From JACRLV01 sp045863555 (GTDB lineage Bacteria; Planctomycetota; Phycisphaerae; UBA1845; Fen-1342), in NCBI GenBank assembly GCA_045863555.1, contig BTUU01000003.1, forward strand, positions 248,001-312,000: 64,000 nt of DNA, read 5' to 3'. The notes beneath the pieces were generated by a model. It was given only the letters and a program-made list of their open reading frames with translations. It searched no databases and had not been told where the DNA came from. A program made the translations under genes and the position numbers. Shown here one piece after another: positions 18,220-26,455 of this stretch. Position 1 is the first letter of the stretch, and each line of letters starts with the position of its first letter.

Positions 18220-19296
18220 ATGCGAATCACTCAATATTGCAGCGCGTCGGCGCTTCTCGCCGCCGCCGCCTTCGCGCAACCGGCCGACACCGCCGCCGAG
18301 GCGCGCTGGTTTTCGAATGTCCGCCAGCTCACGACCGCCGAAATGGGCCTGGTGAAGGCCGGAGAGGCGTATTTCTCGCCCGACGGCAAGCGCGTCTGTT
18401 TTCAGGCGTATCCCAAGGGCGAGAGCGAGTACCAGATCTACGTGATCAACGTCGACGGCACCGGCGTGAAGATGATCAGCACGGGCAAGGGCGCGACCAC
18501 GTGCTCCTATTTCTCGCCGGACGGTGCGAAGCTCCAGTTCGCCTCGAATCACCTCGACCCGCGGCCCGTGCCGACGCCCGAGGAGGTGAAAACCGCCGCG
18601 GAGAAGGCCGGCGTCCGCAATTACCAGTGGTCGTTCTTCCCCGGCATGGACATCTTCGAATACGACTTCGCGAAATCGGAGATGCGGCGGATCGTCGACA
18701 CGCCCGGCTATGACGCCGAGGGCAGTTACTCGCCTGACGGCAAGAAAATCGTCTTCACCTCGTACCGCGACGGCGATCTCGAGATCTACATCGCCGACGC
18801 CGACGGAAAGAACGCCCGGCGCATCACCCGGGCCAAGGGGTACGACGGCGGTCCCTTCTTCAGCCCCGACGGAAAGCATGTCATCTACCGCAGCGACCGC
18901 TACGACAACGGCAACCTTCAGATCTTCATCAACAACCTCGAAGGCACCGCCGAACGCGCCCTGACCGACGACAAGAACGTCCTCCACTGGTGCCCGTTCT
19001 GGCATCCCTCCGGCAAGTGGCTGATCTTCACCCGCGCCGTGCACAGCGAAAACGCCCGGCCGAACTACGACCTCTACCTCCTCCCGGTCGACGTCAACGC
19101 CAAAGAAGCGAAGCTCGCTGACCCGATCCGCGTGACGAACGACCCGACGTTTGACGGTCTTCCCGTCTTCTCAGCCGACGGCCGCAAGCTGATGTGGACG
19201 TCGAAGCGGGGCGGCATCGAGGGCGCGCAGGTCTTCATCGCCGATTTCCACGGCCTCTCGCCCTCGGGCATGCTGACAACCGAAACGCCGAAATAG
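18220..19296 (+). CDS. Secreted PD40/TolB-like beta-propeller protein
   Basis: A 358-residue protein with a signal peptide ending near AFAQ and at least five PD40-type strands: YFSPDGKRVCF, YFSPDGAKLQF, SYSPDGKKIVF, FFSPDGKHVIY and VFSADGRKLMW. These SPDGxxxxF/Y repeats are diagnostic of TolB-like six-bladed propellers. No catalytic domain follows, so it is probably a binding or scaffold protein in the periplasm. AAGGAA lies 7 nt before the ATG. It is divergent from the kinase gene (112-nt gap) and converges on the amine oxidase gene. Ligand unknown. Confidence 0.88.
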   Translation: MRITQYCSASALLAAAAFAQPADTAAEARWFSNVRQLTTAEMGLVKAGEAYFSPDGKRVCFQAYPKGESEYQIYVINVDGTGVKMISTGKGATTCSYFSPDGAKLQFASNHLDPRPVPTPEEVKTAAEKAGVRNYQWSFFPGMDIFEYDFAKSEMRRIVDTPGYDAEGSYSPDGKKIVFTSYRDGDLEIYIADADGKNARRITRAKGYDGGPFFSPDGKHVIYRSDRYDNGNLQIFINNLEGTAERALTDDKNVLHWCPFWHPSGKWLIFTRAVHSENARPNYDLYLLPVDVNAKEAKLADPIRVTNDPTFDGLPVFSADGRKLMWTSKRGGIEGAQVFIADFHGLSPSGMLTTETPK

Positions 19297-19324
19297 TCTG
19301 GCCGCCGTCTCCCCGGAAACAACC

Positions 19325-19360
19325 GTGCCTTGCCGACGCATTCACGCATCGGCAAGGCAC
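19325..19360. terminator. Bidirectional hairpin between convergent genes
   Basis: A perfect 12-bp stem (GTGCCTTGCCGA with TCGGCAAGGCAC) around a 12-nt loop. It lies 29 nt after the propeller gene and 50 nt after the convergent amine oxidase gene. The flanks are only weakly T-rich (GGTTGTTTCC on the minus strand), so termination strength is uncertain. Confidence 0.55.
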
Positions 19361-19410
19361 GACGCTTCCTTATTGCCCTGTTGCGGCGCGCGGCCGCTTC
19401 AGACGGCCCG

Positions 19411-20898
19411 CTAGCCCGCCACGCCGTCGCGCTTGGCGATCCGCTTCGCCACGGCCGCGCCGCTGTTCAGTCCGCCTTCCATGTACCCGACGAACTTGTA
19501 GCAGGTATGCTCGCCCGCGAAGTGCAGGTGTCCGAGACCGCGGTGCAGCGTCGGGCCGGCCTTCACGATCTCCCCCGGCGCGGGGAACGAGTAGCTGGCC
19601 ATCACCCATGGATCATTCGGCCAGTCCATGAACCGCGCCCGGAGCCAGTTCTCCGAAAAACCGGGGTAGATCTTCTCCAGTTCGGCCTTGTAGCGCGCGT
19701 CGCGATCCTCCTTCGACCACCCGAGGCAGACATCCGCCGCGGGGCCACCGGAGAACGCGTTCATCGCGACTTCTCCCTCCTCCGGCTGGGCATCCGTGGA
19801 TTCCCAGGTCATCTGCACGTTCGTGTCGGTGAATGCGTACTGGGAGAGCTTGCCCGCCTTCCAGAATCGGCTCTTCAGGGCCGAAATGTACTTGAGGTTG
19901 CGGCCCATCTGCGTCGCGAGGTGCGGCGGCAGGCCGGGTTCGAACGTGATCTTGCTCCACACACTCGGCGGCACCGTCAGGACCACGTCGTCGCACTCAA
20001 GCGTCCGCTTGTCCGCGCACGTGACGACCATCTTGCCACCCTTCTGCTCGATCTTCGTGACCGGCAGCTTGAGGATGATCCGGTCGCGGCCGAACGCTTC
20101 CGCCAGTTTCGTGGCCAACTGCTGGTTGCCGCCTTTGCAGCGGTAAACTTCGCTCTCGGTCCAGTATTTGTCGAATCCGCCGCCCGCGACCTGCGCGAGA
20201 TTCGCGAGGTAGCTCTGCTTGCCCACCGGTGCGCCGTTGTTCGCCGTCATCTCGACCGTCATCGCCGTCTTGCACAGCCCCGACGCCTCCGACTTCGAGA
20301 TCCAGTCGCCCAGCGAGACGGCGTCGAATTTGCCCGCGTCGGCGCCCTTCCAGGGCTCCTCGATGTCGATCTTGTGGGCATCCTCGATCATCTTCGCGTA
20401 CGCGGCTTCCATCTCCGTATAGACCTGCTCCGCCTCCTCGCCGACCAGCCGCTTGCCGCCGAGGATCATCAGCGAGTCGAGGTCGTCGTCGCCGGACACG
20501 TCGAGCCACTCCAGCTTGAACTTCTCGGCGTACGCCACCCAGGTCGGGTGATTCGATCCGATCAGCTCTGCGCCGCCTTCGACCGTCTTGTCCTTCACGA
20601 AATCCGTGAAGGTGAGCACGCGCCCGCCGACCCGGTCGCGCGATTCGATCACCGTAACGTCGTACCCGGCCGCCTTCAGCTCATGAGCGCACGAAAGCCC
20701 GGCGAAACCCGCTCCTACGACCACGACGCTCCGCTTGTTCAGGCGCGAGCCCGCGCCGAGGACGCGCGCGGGAGCCGAGGTGCTGAGCAGCAGCCCGGCG
20801 CCGGCCAGGGCGCTCAGCCGCAGCATCTCGCGGCGGGAAATTCCGTTGTCTTTCGGTCCATACTTGCGACGCAATGCAGCGAACAGAGAACGCGACAT
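19411..20898 (-). CDS. Flavin monoamine oxidase family protein, Tat-exported
   Basis: A 495-residue FAD amine oxidase (oxidative deamination of an amine or amino acid). A Tat signal (GISRREMLRLSALAGAGLLL) is followed by the dinucleotide-binding motif VVVVGAGFAGLSCAHEL and the GG motif ESRDRVGGR. The C-terminal FAD strand is visible in LGHLHFAGEHTCYKFVGYME. The ATG at 20896-20898 is chosen because GGGAGA lies upstream and the Tat signal then sits normally; the open frame extends 30 residues further. The gene downstream of 21026 on the same strand is 127 nt away, so they may be separate units. Substrate unknown. Confidence 0.9.
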   Translation of the reverse strand: MSRSLFAALRRKYGPKDNGISRREMLRLSALAGAGLLLSTSAPARVLGAGSRLNKRSVVVVGAGFAGLSCAHELKAAGYDVTVIESRDRVGGRVLTFTDFVKDKTVEGGAELIGSNHPTWVAYAEKFKLEWLDVSGDDDLDSLMILGGKRLVGEEAEQVYTEMEAAYAKMIEDAHKIDIEEPWKGADAGKFDAVSLGDWISKSEASGLCKTAMTVEMTANNGAPVGKQSYLANLAQVAGGGFDKYWTESEVYRCKGGNQQLATKLAEAFGRDRIILKLPVTKIEQKGGKMVVTCADKRTLECDDVVLTVPPSVWSKITFEPGLPPHLATQMGRNLKYISALKSRFWKAGKLSQYAFTDTNVQMTWESTDAQPEEGEVAMNAFSGGPAADVCLGWSKEDRDARYKAELEKIYPGFSENWLRARFMDWPNDPWVMASYSFPAPGEIVKAGPTLHRGLGHLHFAGEHTCYKFVGYMEGGLNSGAAVAKRIAKRDGVAG

Positions 20899-21025
20899 CT
20901 CGGTCTCCCGGTCGTGAAAGGGGGTCTGGTCGATTCTGGTCTTGACGGCAGGAACGGTCCGAATGCTCAGACAGCGCCGGCCCCGCACACGGAGCCGGCG
21001 CTGTCCGCGAAAACCAGCCGATCGG

Positions 21026-22156
21026 TTATTCGTCGTTCGTCGGGCCGACGCAGACCATCCACAGCTTGAAGAAGTTCATGATCTGCTGCTTCGAGAGCTT
21101 GTTGGCGTTGAGGTTGAACGTGACCTTGCTGGAGATCACGTCTTCGCCCCGCATCGTGTCGACGTACGCGATCGTCCCCGTCATGCAGGGGATCGAATCA
21201 TCAACCGCGAAGAACGCCTCTTCATCCGTCATGTTGCCGAATGCCGCCGCCTCGCCGCCGGCCGCCTTATTTTTGTCCTCGTTGAAGCGCAGGTTGAATT
21301 CGTAGGCGCCCTTGCCGTTCGAGCTGCGGTTCGGATCCTCGACCCACTTGATCGAGCCCGTCACCTTGTCCTCAAACTCCTTGCCGTTCAGGGCGTACCG
21401 GAACGTGATCCCGTCCGTGTACCAGTTGCCGGTCTCGTAGTCATAATCCAGCCGGCCGGTCACCTTGCAGCGCGGGTAGTTGTCGGACGGTCCCTTCGCC
21501 AGCTCGATCCCGTCAAAGCGCATCGGATCGCTGCGCTTCACCGTCACGGTCACTTCCTTGCCCTTGACCATGCGCCGGTAGTGATACTCGGCCAGGTTCT
21601 CCTTCTTCTCGGCCTTTCCGACCAGGCGCCCGCCGAAGTTGTCGCGGAAGCCCTTTGCTGCGCCGACCGTGTCGATGTCGAACCGCAGCGGCCGCTCTTC
21701 CTTCGAGCCGCCGGCCAGGTCGTACGCACCGCTGGCCGTGTCGATCGGCACGTTGCCGACCCATTTTCCGACGGTCTTTTTCTGCTTCATGTCGCGCGGG
21801 TTGAACAGTGCGACGGCGATGTCAAACCCCAGCGCAGCGCCCTGCACGTTCTTGCCGAGCGTGGCCGTGTACAGGTTCGGCTGCCGCACGATCTGTCCCG
21901 CGAATTCGGTGGTCTTCGCGACGTTCAGCGTGAACTTGTAGAGATCCTGTACGCCCTTGGCCGGCGACCCCGGCCGGAGATCGCCCGACGTGTCCTTGTT
22001 CATCCGCGTCTTGAAGTCGATGTCCATCGTGCCGGAGATGACGCCGTTCTCGGTGATTGTTTCCGCTTCCTGTGCCCACGCGGCCGCGGTCATGCCGGCC
22101 GCGAGCGCTACGGTCAGCCAGGTGAGGCTGCGTCGGGTGAGACTGATCAGTCGCAT
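21026..22156 (-). CDS. Secreted protein of unknown function
   Basis: A 376-residue product with a clear signal peptide (SLTWLTVALAAGMTAAAWAQ, cleavage after AWA). The mature part is beta-rich and Lys/Asp-rich, with no motif I recognise. It ends in a helical SKQQIMNFFKLWMVCVG segment. The start is fixed by a perfect AGGAGG 8 nt before the ATG. Such a strong ribosome site and the codon use suggest a well-expressed protein. The leader contains a terminator-like hairpin (see 22212-22233). No functional neighbour; the divergent neighbour is nusA. Confidence 0.8.
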   Translation of the reverse strand: MRLISLTRRSLTWLTVALAAGMTAAAWAQEAETITENGVISGTMDIDFKTRMNKDTSGDLRPGSPAKGVQDLYKFTLNVAKTTEFAGQIVRQPNLYTATLGKNVQGAALGFDIAVALFNPRDMKQKKTVGKWVGNVPIDTASGAYDLAGGSKEERPLRFDIDTVGAAKGFRDNFGGRLVGKAEKKENLAEYHYRRMVKGKEVTVTVKRSDPMRFDGIELAKGPSDNYPRCKVTGRLDYDYETGNWYTDGITFRYALNGKEFEDKVTGSIKWVEDPNRSSNGKGAYEFNLRFNEDKNKAAGGEAAAFGNMTDEEAFFAVDDSIPCMTGTIAYVDTMRGEDVISSKVTFNLNANKLSKQQIMNFFKLWMVCVGPTNDE

Positions 22157-22566
22157 CGTGCGATCCTCCTAAGGAAGTACGCGAGTCGCTTCCGTTCTCG
22201 TCGGTTACGCGAAAAAACCCCGCCGCGCGGCGGAATCGCGCCATTCGACCAATAGCGTATCCCAGTCGCCCCCGTACGCAAGCCGCGCTGAAGCGGATTC
22301 GAAAAAAGCCGCAGGTTTGGAATGTCGCCGAGCCCGCGCGGTGGGGGGGCATTGCCCGTCGGGCCGACTTCGTCTAGCATCCTTCCGACACCGATGAGAT
22401 CGGTGTCCGACGGCCCGGAACTCGTTCTCGGGGCGCGAGTGAATCGGCGGATTCGACGGGCGAACGTCGAAGCGGCCGGGGTGCTCGCGGCCCGTCTTTC
22501 GTTTCGGGACGACTTCGGACATGGGTTCGCACGCCCGGCTGCGGCCGCGTGCGGGAAAGGCCGACC
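22157..22566. other. Divergent intergenic region between unknown secreted protein and nusA
   Basis: The 410-nt gap holds the AGGAGG site and attenuator-like hairpin of the minus-strand gene. It also has a perfect 9-bp hairpin with a 3-nt loop at 22387-22407 (GACACCGAT, GAG, ATCGGTGTC) about 160 nt before nusA. No rimP coding sequence, which normally precedes nusA, is present. The rest shows nothing I can assign. Confidence 0.6.
22212..22233 (-). terminator. Terminator-like hairpin in a gene leader (possible attenuator)
   Basis: On the minus strand CCGCCGCGCGGCGG forms a GC-only stem of 5-6 bp and is followed by GG and six T. It lies about 55 nt upstream of the start at 22156, with no minus-strand gene above it to end. 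It therefore fits a leader attenuator or a premature terminator rather than an operon end. Confidence 0.45.
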
Positions 22567-23967
22567 ATGAACGCTGAGTTGCTGAGAATCGTCGATGGCA
22601 TCTGCCGCGATAAGAACATCGAACGCGAGACCTTCCTGACCGACCTCGCCGGCGCGATCGCCGCCGCTGTGCGCAAACAGTTCAACACCGAAAACGTGCA
22701 GATCAGTCTCGACCCGCTCACGGGCCAGATCGCCTGCTCGGTCGACGGCGCGCCGATCGACGCGAATTCCCTCGGCCGCATCGCCGCCCAGAACGCCAAG
22801 CAGGTCATCATGCAGCGCACACGCGAACGTGAGCGCACCAGCATCCTGGAAGAGTTCACCGAGCGCGTCGGCACCATCGTCACCGGCACGGTCACCCGCA
22901 TCGAAGGCGGAAATCTGCTCGTGAACATCGGCCGCACCGAAGGCTTCCTGCCGCGCAGCGAGCAGATCCCCGGCGAGACGCACCAGGTCGGCGAGCGAAT
23001 CCGCGTCATGATCCTTGAGGTCCGCGAGCAGCCGAACCAGGTGAAGATCATCCTCTCGCGCTCGCACCGCGATTTCATCGTCCGGCTCTTCGAGGTGGAA
23101 GTGCCCGAGGTCGCTGAGCGCATCATCGAAATCAAGGCCATCGCCCGCGAGGCCGGGTACCGCACGAAGGTCGCCGTCTCCAGCATCGACTCCAAGGTCG
23201 ACGCGGTGGGCGCCTGCGTCGGCGTCCGCGGCAGCCGCATCAAGAATATTGTGGACGAACTCAACAACGAAAAGATTGACATCGTCCGCTGGAACGAGTC
23301 GTCGCAGATTCTCATCCAGAACGCGCTCAAACCCGCCGAAGTGCAGGAAATCGCGCTCTGCCTCGAACTCGGCAAGGCCACCGTCGTCGTCGCCGACGAC
23401 CAGCTTTCGCTCGCCATCGGCAAGCGCGGCCAGAATGTCCGCCTCGCTGCTCGTCTGACGGGCTGGGATATCGATATCCTGACCCCCGCCGAATACAACA
23501 AGAATCTGGAGACGATGGAGCGCGTTCTCCGCTCAGTGGAAGGCGTCGACGACCTTCTGCTCGACCGGCTCGTCGCCATGGGCTGCGTATCCGTCACGGA
23601 TATCGACGAAATCGAGGCGACCTCGCTGACCGAGAATCTCGATCTCCCGGCCGATCTCGTCGACCGCATTCAGGTCGCCGCGGGCGAAGAGGTCATCCGC
23701 CTGGAAGAAGAAAAGGAAGCGCTGGCCAAAGCCCGCGCCGCCGGTCTTATTCCGCCCGAAGGGGCAGAGGAGAAGACTACCGAGGAGACGACGTCGGCAT
23801 TCGTCGCGGAAGGCGCTTCAACGGCTGAGGCGCCGACCGAACCGGCCGCAGACGCACCCGAGGCCGGCGAGACGTCTCCCTCGGCGGCTGCCGAAGAGGC
23901 GCCCGCCGACGTGGCGACCGCTGCCCCGCCCGAAACGGGCAGCGACGAGCAGAACCCCAGCGCTTAG
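22567..23967 (+). CDS. nusA: Transcription termination/antitermination factor NusA
   Basis: A 466-residue RNA polymerase-binding factor that controls pausing, termination and antitermination. Domains in order: N-terminal RNAP-binding domain (1-100), S1 domain (about 105-175, GTIVTGTVTRIEGGNLLVNI), KH1 (GACVGVRGSRIKNIVDEL), KH2 (LSLAIGKRGQNVRLAARL near 285), a helix-hairpin-helix-like segment (about 320-380) and an Ala/Glu/Thr-rich acidic tail. The ATG at 22567 has GGAAAGG 7 nt upstream; the in-frame start at 22549 adds six residues. The usual neighbours rimP, infB and rbfA are absent; a CPBP protease gene follows by 8 nt. Confidence 0.97.
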   Translation: MNAELLRIVDGICRDKNIERETFLTDLAGAIAAAVRKQFNTENVQISLDPLTGQIACSVDGAPIDANSLGRIAAQNAKQVIMQRTRERERTSILEEFTERVGTIVTGTVTRIEGGNLLVNIGRTEGFLPRSEQIPGETHQVGERIRVMILEVREQPNQVKIILSRSHRDFIVRLFEVEVPEVAERIIEIKAIAREAGYRTKVAVSSIDSKVDAVGACVGVRGSRIKNIVDELNNEKIDIVRWNESSQILIQNALKPAEVQEIALCLELGKATVVVADDQLSLAIGKRGQNVRLAARLTGWDIDILTPAEYNKNLETMERVLRSVEGVDDLLLDRLVAMGCVSVTDIDEIEATSLTENLDLPADLVDRIQVAAGEEVIRLEEEKEALAKARAAGLIPPEGAEEKTTEETTSAFVAEGASTAEAPTEPAADAPEAGETSPSAAAEEAPADVATAAPPETGSDEQNPSA

Positions 23968-23975
23968 GCGGGGCG

Positions 23976-24836
23976 ATGCCCCTGGTCGATCGCGAAATCC
24001 TCGAATGGGTGGACGGCCTCCTCCAGTGCGCGGGAGGAGTCTGTACCGCCGCGTTCATCGTCGCAGCAGTCCGCGGAAGGCTGCGCGACCCGCTTTTCCT
24101 GCTGGCGGAGCCGTCGCCGCAGGGACCGCGGGTTGAACACCTCGGCCTCCTCCTCGTGCACTTCATGCTCCCCGGATTGGTCGTCCTCACAGTGCTGGGC
24201 AGCGCCGCGAGGCTGGCGCCGGGCGCTCACGATTGGCACGTGGCCCACCTCCTGACCGGACTCGCCGCGCTGCTCGTGGCGGGGTGCGTCGCCGTCGTGC
24301 TGCGCCAGCGGCCCTCGTTTCAGCCCGTCGCGACCGCGGCCCCGGCGCGAACCCGCGTCGCCGGCGTCGCCTCGGCCGTCCTCATCGCATTCTTCCTCTG
24401 TTTTCCGCAACTCAAAGCGGCCCAGGAGATCGGCCGCGCCGCCTTCCACGCAACGACCCAACCGACACACGCCGTCCTCGAGGCGATTCAGAATTCGGCG
24501 TGGGGCGGCTGGGGCGCGGTGCAGTTATTCGCGTCGGCCGTCATCGTCGCACCGATCACCGAGGAACTGCTGATCCGCGGGCTCCTGCTCGGCGTGCTGT
24601 GGCATTACACGCGGCTGGCGTGGTTCTCCATCCTGGCGTCGTCCCTGTTCTTCGGATTCATGCACTACACGCAGCCGCAGGACGTCGCTCCCCTCGTGAC
24701 GTTCGGGATCATTCTCGGCGTCGTTCGATTCCGTACGCGAAGCCTCGTCGCGTGCATCGCCGTGCATTCGCTCTTCAATTTTCGCACGATGGCATTCGTT
24801 TTGCTGAATCCCGATATGGCTCGCACGGCGAACTAG
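23976..24836 (+). CDS. CPBP family intramembrane metalloprotease
   Basis: A 286-residue polytopic protein with about seven hydrophobic helices. The active-site motif EELLIR gives Glu196, Glu197 and Arg201; F-x3-H is in FGFMHY and the last histidine is in AVHSLFNF. It lies 8 nt after nusA and is probably translated from the same transcript. Length and sequence differ clearly from the CPBP protein at 11.9 kb, so these are not a recent duplicate. Substrate unknown. Some family members act on prenylated or membrane proteins, others in bacteriocin immunity; nothing here chooses between them. Confidence 0.88.
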   Translation: MPLVDREILEWVDGLLQCAGGVCTAAFIVAAVRGRLRDPLFLLAEPSPQGPRVEHLGLLLVHFMLPGLVVLTVLGSAARLAPGAHDWHVAHLLTGLAALLVAGCVAVVLRQRPSFQPVATAAPARTRVAGVASAVLIAFFLCFPQLKAAQEIGRAAFHATTQPTHAVLEAIQNSAWGGWGAVQLFASAVIVAPITEELLIRGLLLGVLWHYTRLAWFSILASSLFFGFMHYTQPQDVAPLVTFGIILGVVRFRTRSLVACIAVHSLFNFRTMAFVLLNPDMARTAN

Positions 24837-25128
24837 CCGATGGAACTAGCGTGTTGATAGGAGGCTGAGACCGGTGCCAGCCGGTCGTGTCATTTCGCGC
24901 GGGTGCGGGAAATTTCGCACAGGCGCCGGTTTCGGGGATGCGGCGATGTCTGCTTTTTCATTGACGCCCACGGGGTGGAGTGATAATGAATCCGTGTGGG
25001 GACGGATCTGGCGGGGCGAGGTCGGATTCGATTTCGACGACGGCCAGTTCATCCTCGAAATTCGGCCCGACCGATACGAGACGCATACGATCCTGAAGCG
25101 AAACCGGCGAATCATCACGGAGGTTGAA

Positions 25129-25419
25129 ATGGCTCCACGGAAGAACATTCGGCGCGAGGGCGAATCTTCGACGGCGACCCTGACGCCGCCGCCCCCTCAG
25201 ACGGCCGCGGCCGCCGTCCCATCAAAGTTCATCGAAGCGCGGCCCGTTGCGGACATTCCGTCGGCGGCACCGACCCGCCAGCAGATTCGGGAACGGGCGT
25301 ATCAGATCTATCTCGCGCGAAACGGCGGGCCCGGCGATCCGACCGCCGATTGGCTCCAGGCGGAACGCGAACTGATTCAGGAATCGCGCCAAATTGCGCA
25401 GCGACGCGTCCTCTCCTGA
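25129..25419 (+). CDS. DUF2934 domain protein
   Basis: A 96-residue protein. The N-terminal half is low-complexity (Thr/Pro/Ala-rich), and the C-terminal half carries the DUF2934 signature: QQIRERAYQIYLARNG, then a short loop and DWLQAEREL. DUF2934 proteins are small, soluble and of unknown function. The start is set by GGAGG 6 nt before the ATG at 25129; the open frame continues upstream but that part has no family similarity I can see. The stop lies 6 nt from the convergent murQ stop. Confidence 0.8.
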   Translation: MAPRKNIRREGESSTATLTPPPPQTAAAAVPSKFIEARPVADIPSAAPTRQQIRERAYQIYLARNGGPGDPTADWLQAERELIQESRQIAQRRVLS

Positions 25420-25425
25420 GGTCGC

Positions 25426-26352
25426 CTACCGCGCAGTCAGATCGGCGATCCGCCCGTGGACGCGCGCGAGCATCTCGCGGGCTGCCTGCAGCGTCACTTT
25501 GTAACGGTGCATCACCAGCGCAGTTTTTACGTGCCCCTCGGCCGCTTCCAGCAGGGCCAGCGCCGGCGCGCGATCAAGCCCTGTCAGCGTCCCCAGAATC
25601 CGCACGCCTCGGTCCACCAGCTTGCGATTTGCCCGTGTATTCACGTCGACCATCAGGTTTTCGACAACTTTCCCCAGCCGAACCATGCTCACCGTCGTGA
25701 CCATATTCAGCACGAGCTTCGTCGCCGTGCCGGATTTCAGCCGGGTACTCCCCGTCAGGACCTCCGGGCCGACAAGAACGCGAATCGACACGTCCGCCTC
25801 GTCGTCCGCCTGATCCCGGGGGACGCAGGCAAAGAAGACCGTCCGCGCGCCCCGCTCCCGCGCCCGCCGGATCGCTCCGTGAACATACGGTGTCGTCCCG
25901 CCGCTTGTGATTCCGAAAACCACGTCTCGCGGGTCGATCGCCAGCTCGTCCATCCGGCCCGCGCCGTCTTCGGCTGAATCCTCCGCCCCCTCGATCGACC
26001 TCCGCAGCGCGTCCCAGCCACCCGCGATGACGCCCTGCACCATCCGCGGGTCGGAGAGAAACGTCGGTGGACACTCCGACGCATCCAGCACCCCGAGACG
26101 GCCGCTTGTTCCCGCGCCGACGTAGATCAGCCGCCCGCCCGCCTCGAAGGCCGCAACAACCAGATCGATCGCCCGCTCGATATCTGCCTTTACCGCAGCC
26201 ACGGCCGCGGGGATCGTCGCGTCCTCGCGCAGCATCAGCTCAACCGCCTCGGCCGTCGTCATGCTCCCGAGCGTCATCGAACGCGGGTTTCGCACCTCTG
26301 TCAGAAGGTGTCCGCGATCAACGGGAAGGCCGCGTGAATCTGAGTCGCTCAT
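25426..26352 (-). CDS. murQ: N-acetylmuramic acid 6-phosphate etherase
   Basis: A SIS-domain lyase that removes the lactyl ether from MurNAc-6-phosphate, giving GlcNAc-6-phosphate and D-lactate in cell-wall recycling. The 308-residue length fits. Motifs include YVGAGTSGRLGVLDASECP in the SIS domain, FGITSGGTTPYV, and the family-specific LKSGTATKLVLNMVTT and VDVNTRANRKLVDR. Its presence argues that the organism handles MurNAc, either its own peptidoglycan or that of other bacteria. It lies 103 nt downstream of the nucleotidyltransferase-like gene on the same strand and may be the last gene of that unit. No MurNAc kinase or transporter is in view. Confidence 0.96.
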   Translation of the reverse strand: MSDSDSRGLPVDRGHLLTEVRNPRSMTLGSMTTAEAVELMLREDATIPAAVAAVKADIERAIDLVVAAFEAGGRLIYVGAGTSGRLGVLDASECPPTFLSDPRMVQGVIAGGWDALRRSIEGAEDSAEDGAGRMDELAIDPRDVVFGITSGGTTPYVHGAIRRARERGARTVFFACVPRDQADDEADVSIRVLVGPEVLTGSTRLKSGTATKLVLNMVTTVSMVRLGKVVENLMVDVNTRANRKLVDRGVRILGTLTGLDRAPALALLEAAEGHVKTALVMHRYKVTLQAAREMLARVHGRIADLTAR

Positions 26353-26455
26353 CGTCGCTCCCGGCGCCGTCGACCTGTGCGATGGCGGGGCGGATTATAC
26401 GATGGCGGGCATCAGAGGCGGGAGCGAACCGCGTTTCGCGGCAGTCGCAGCAAGG

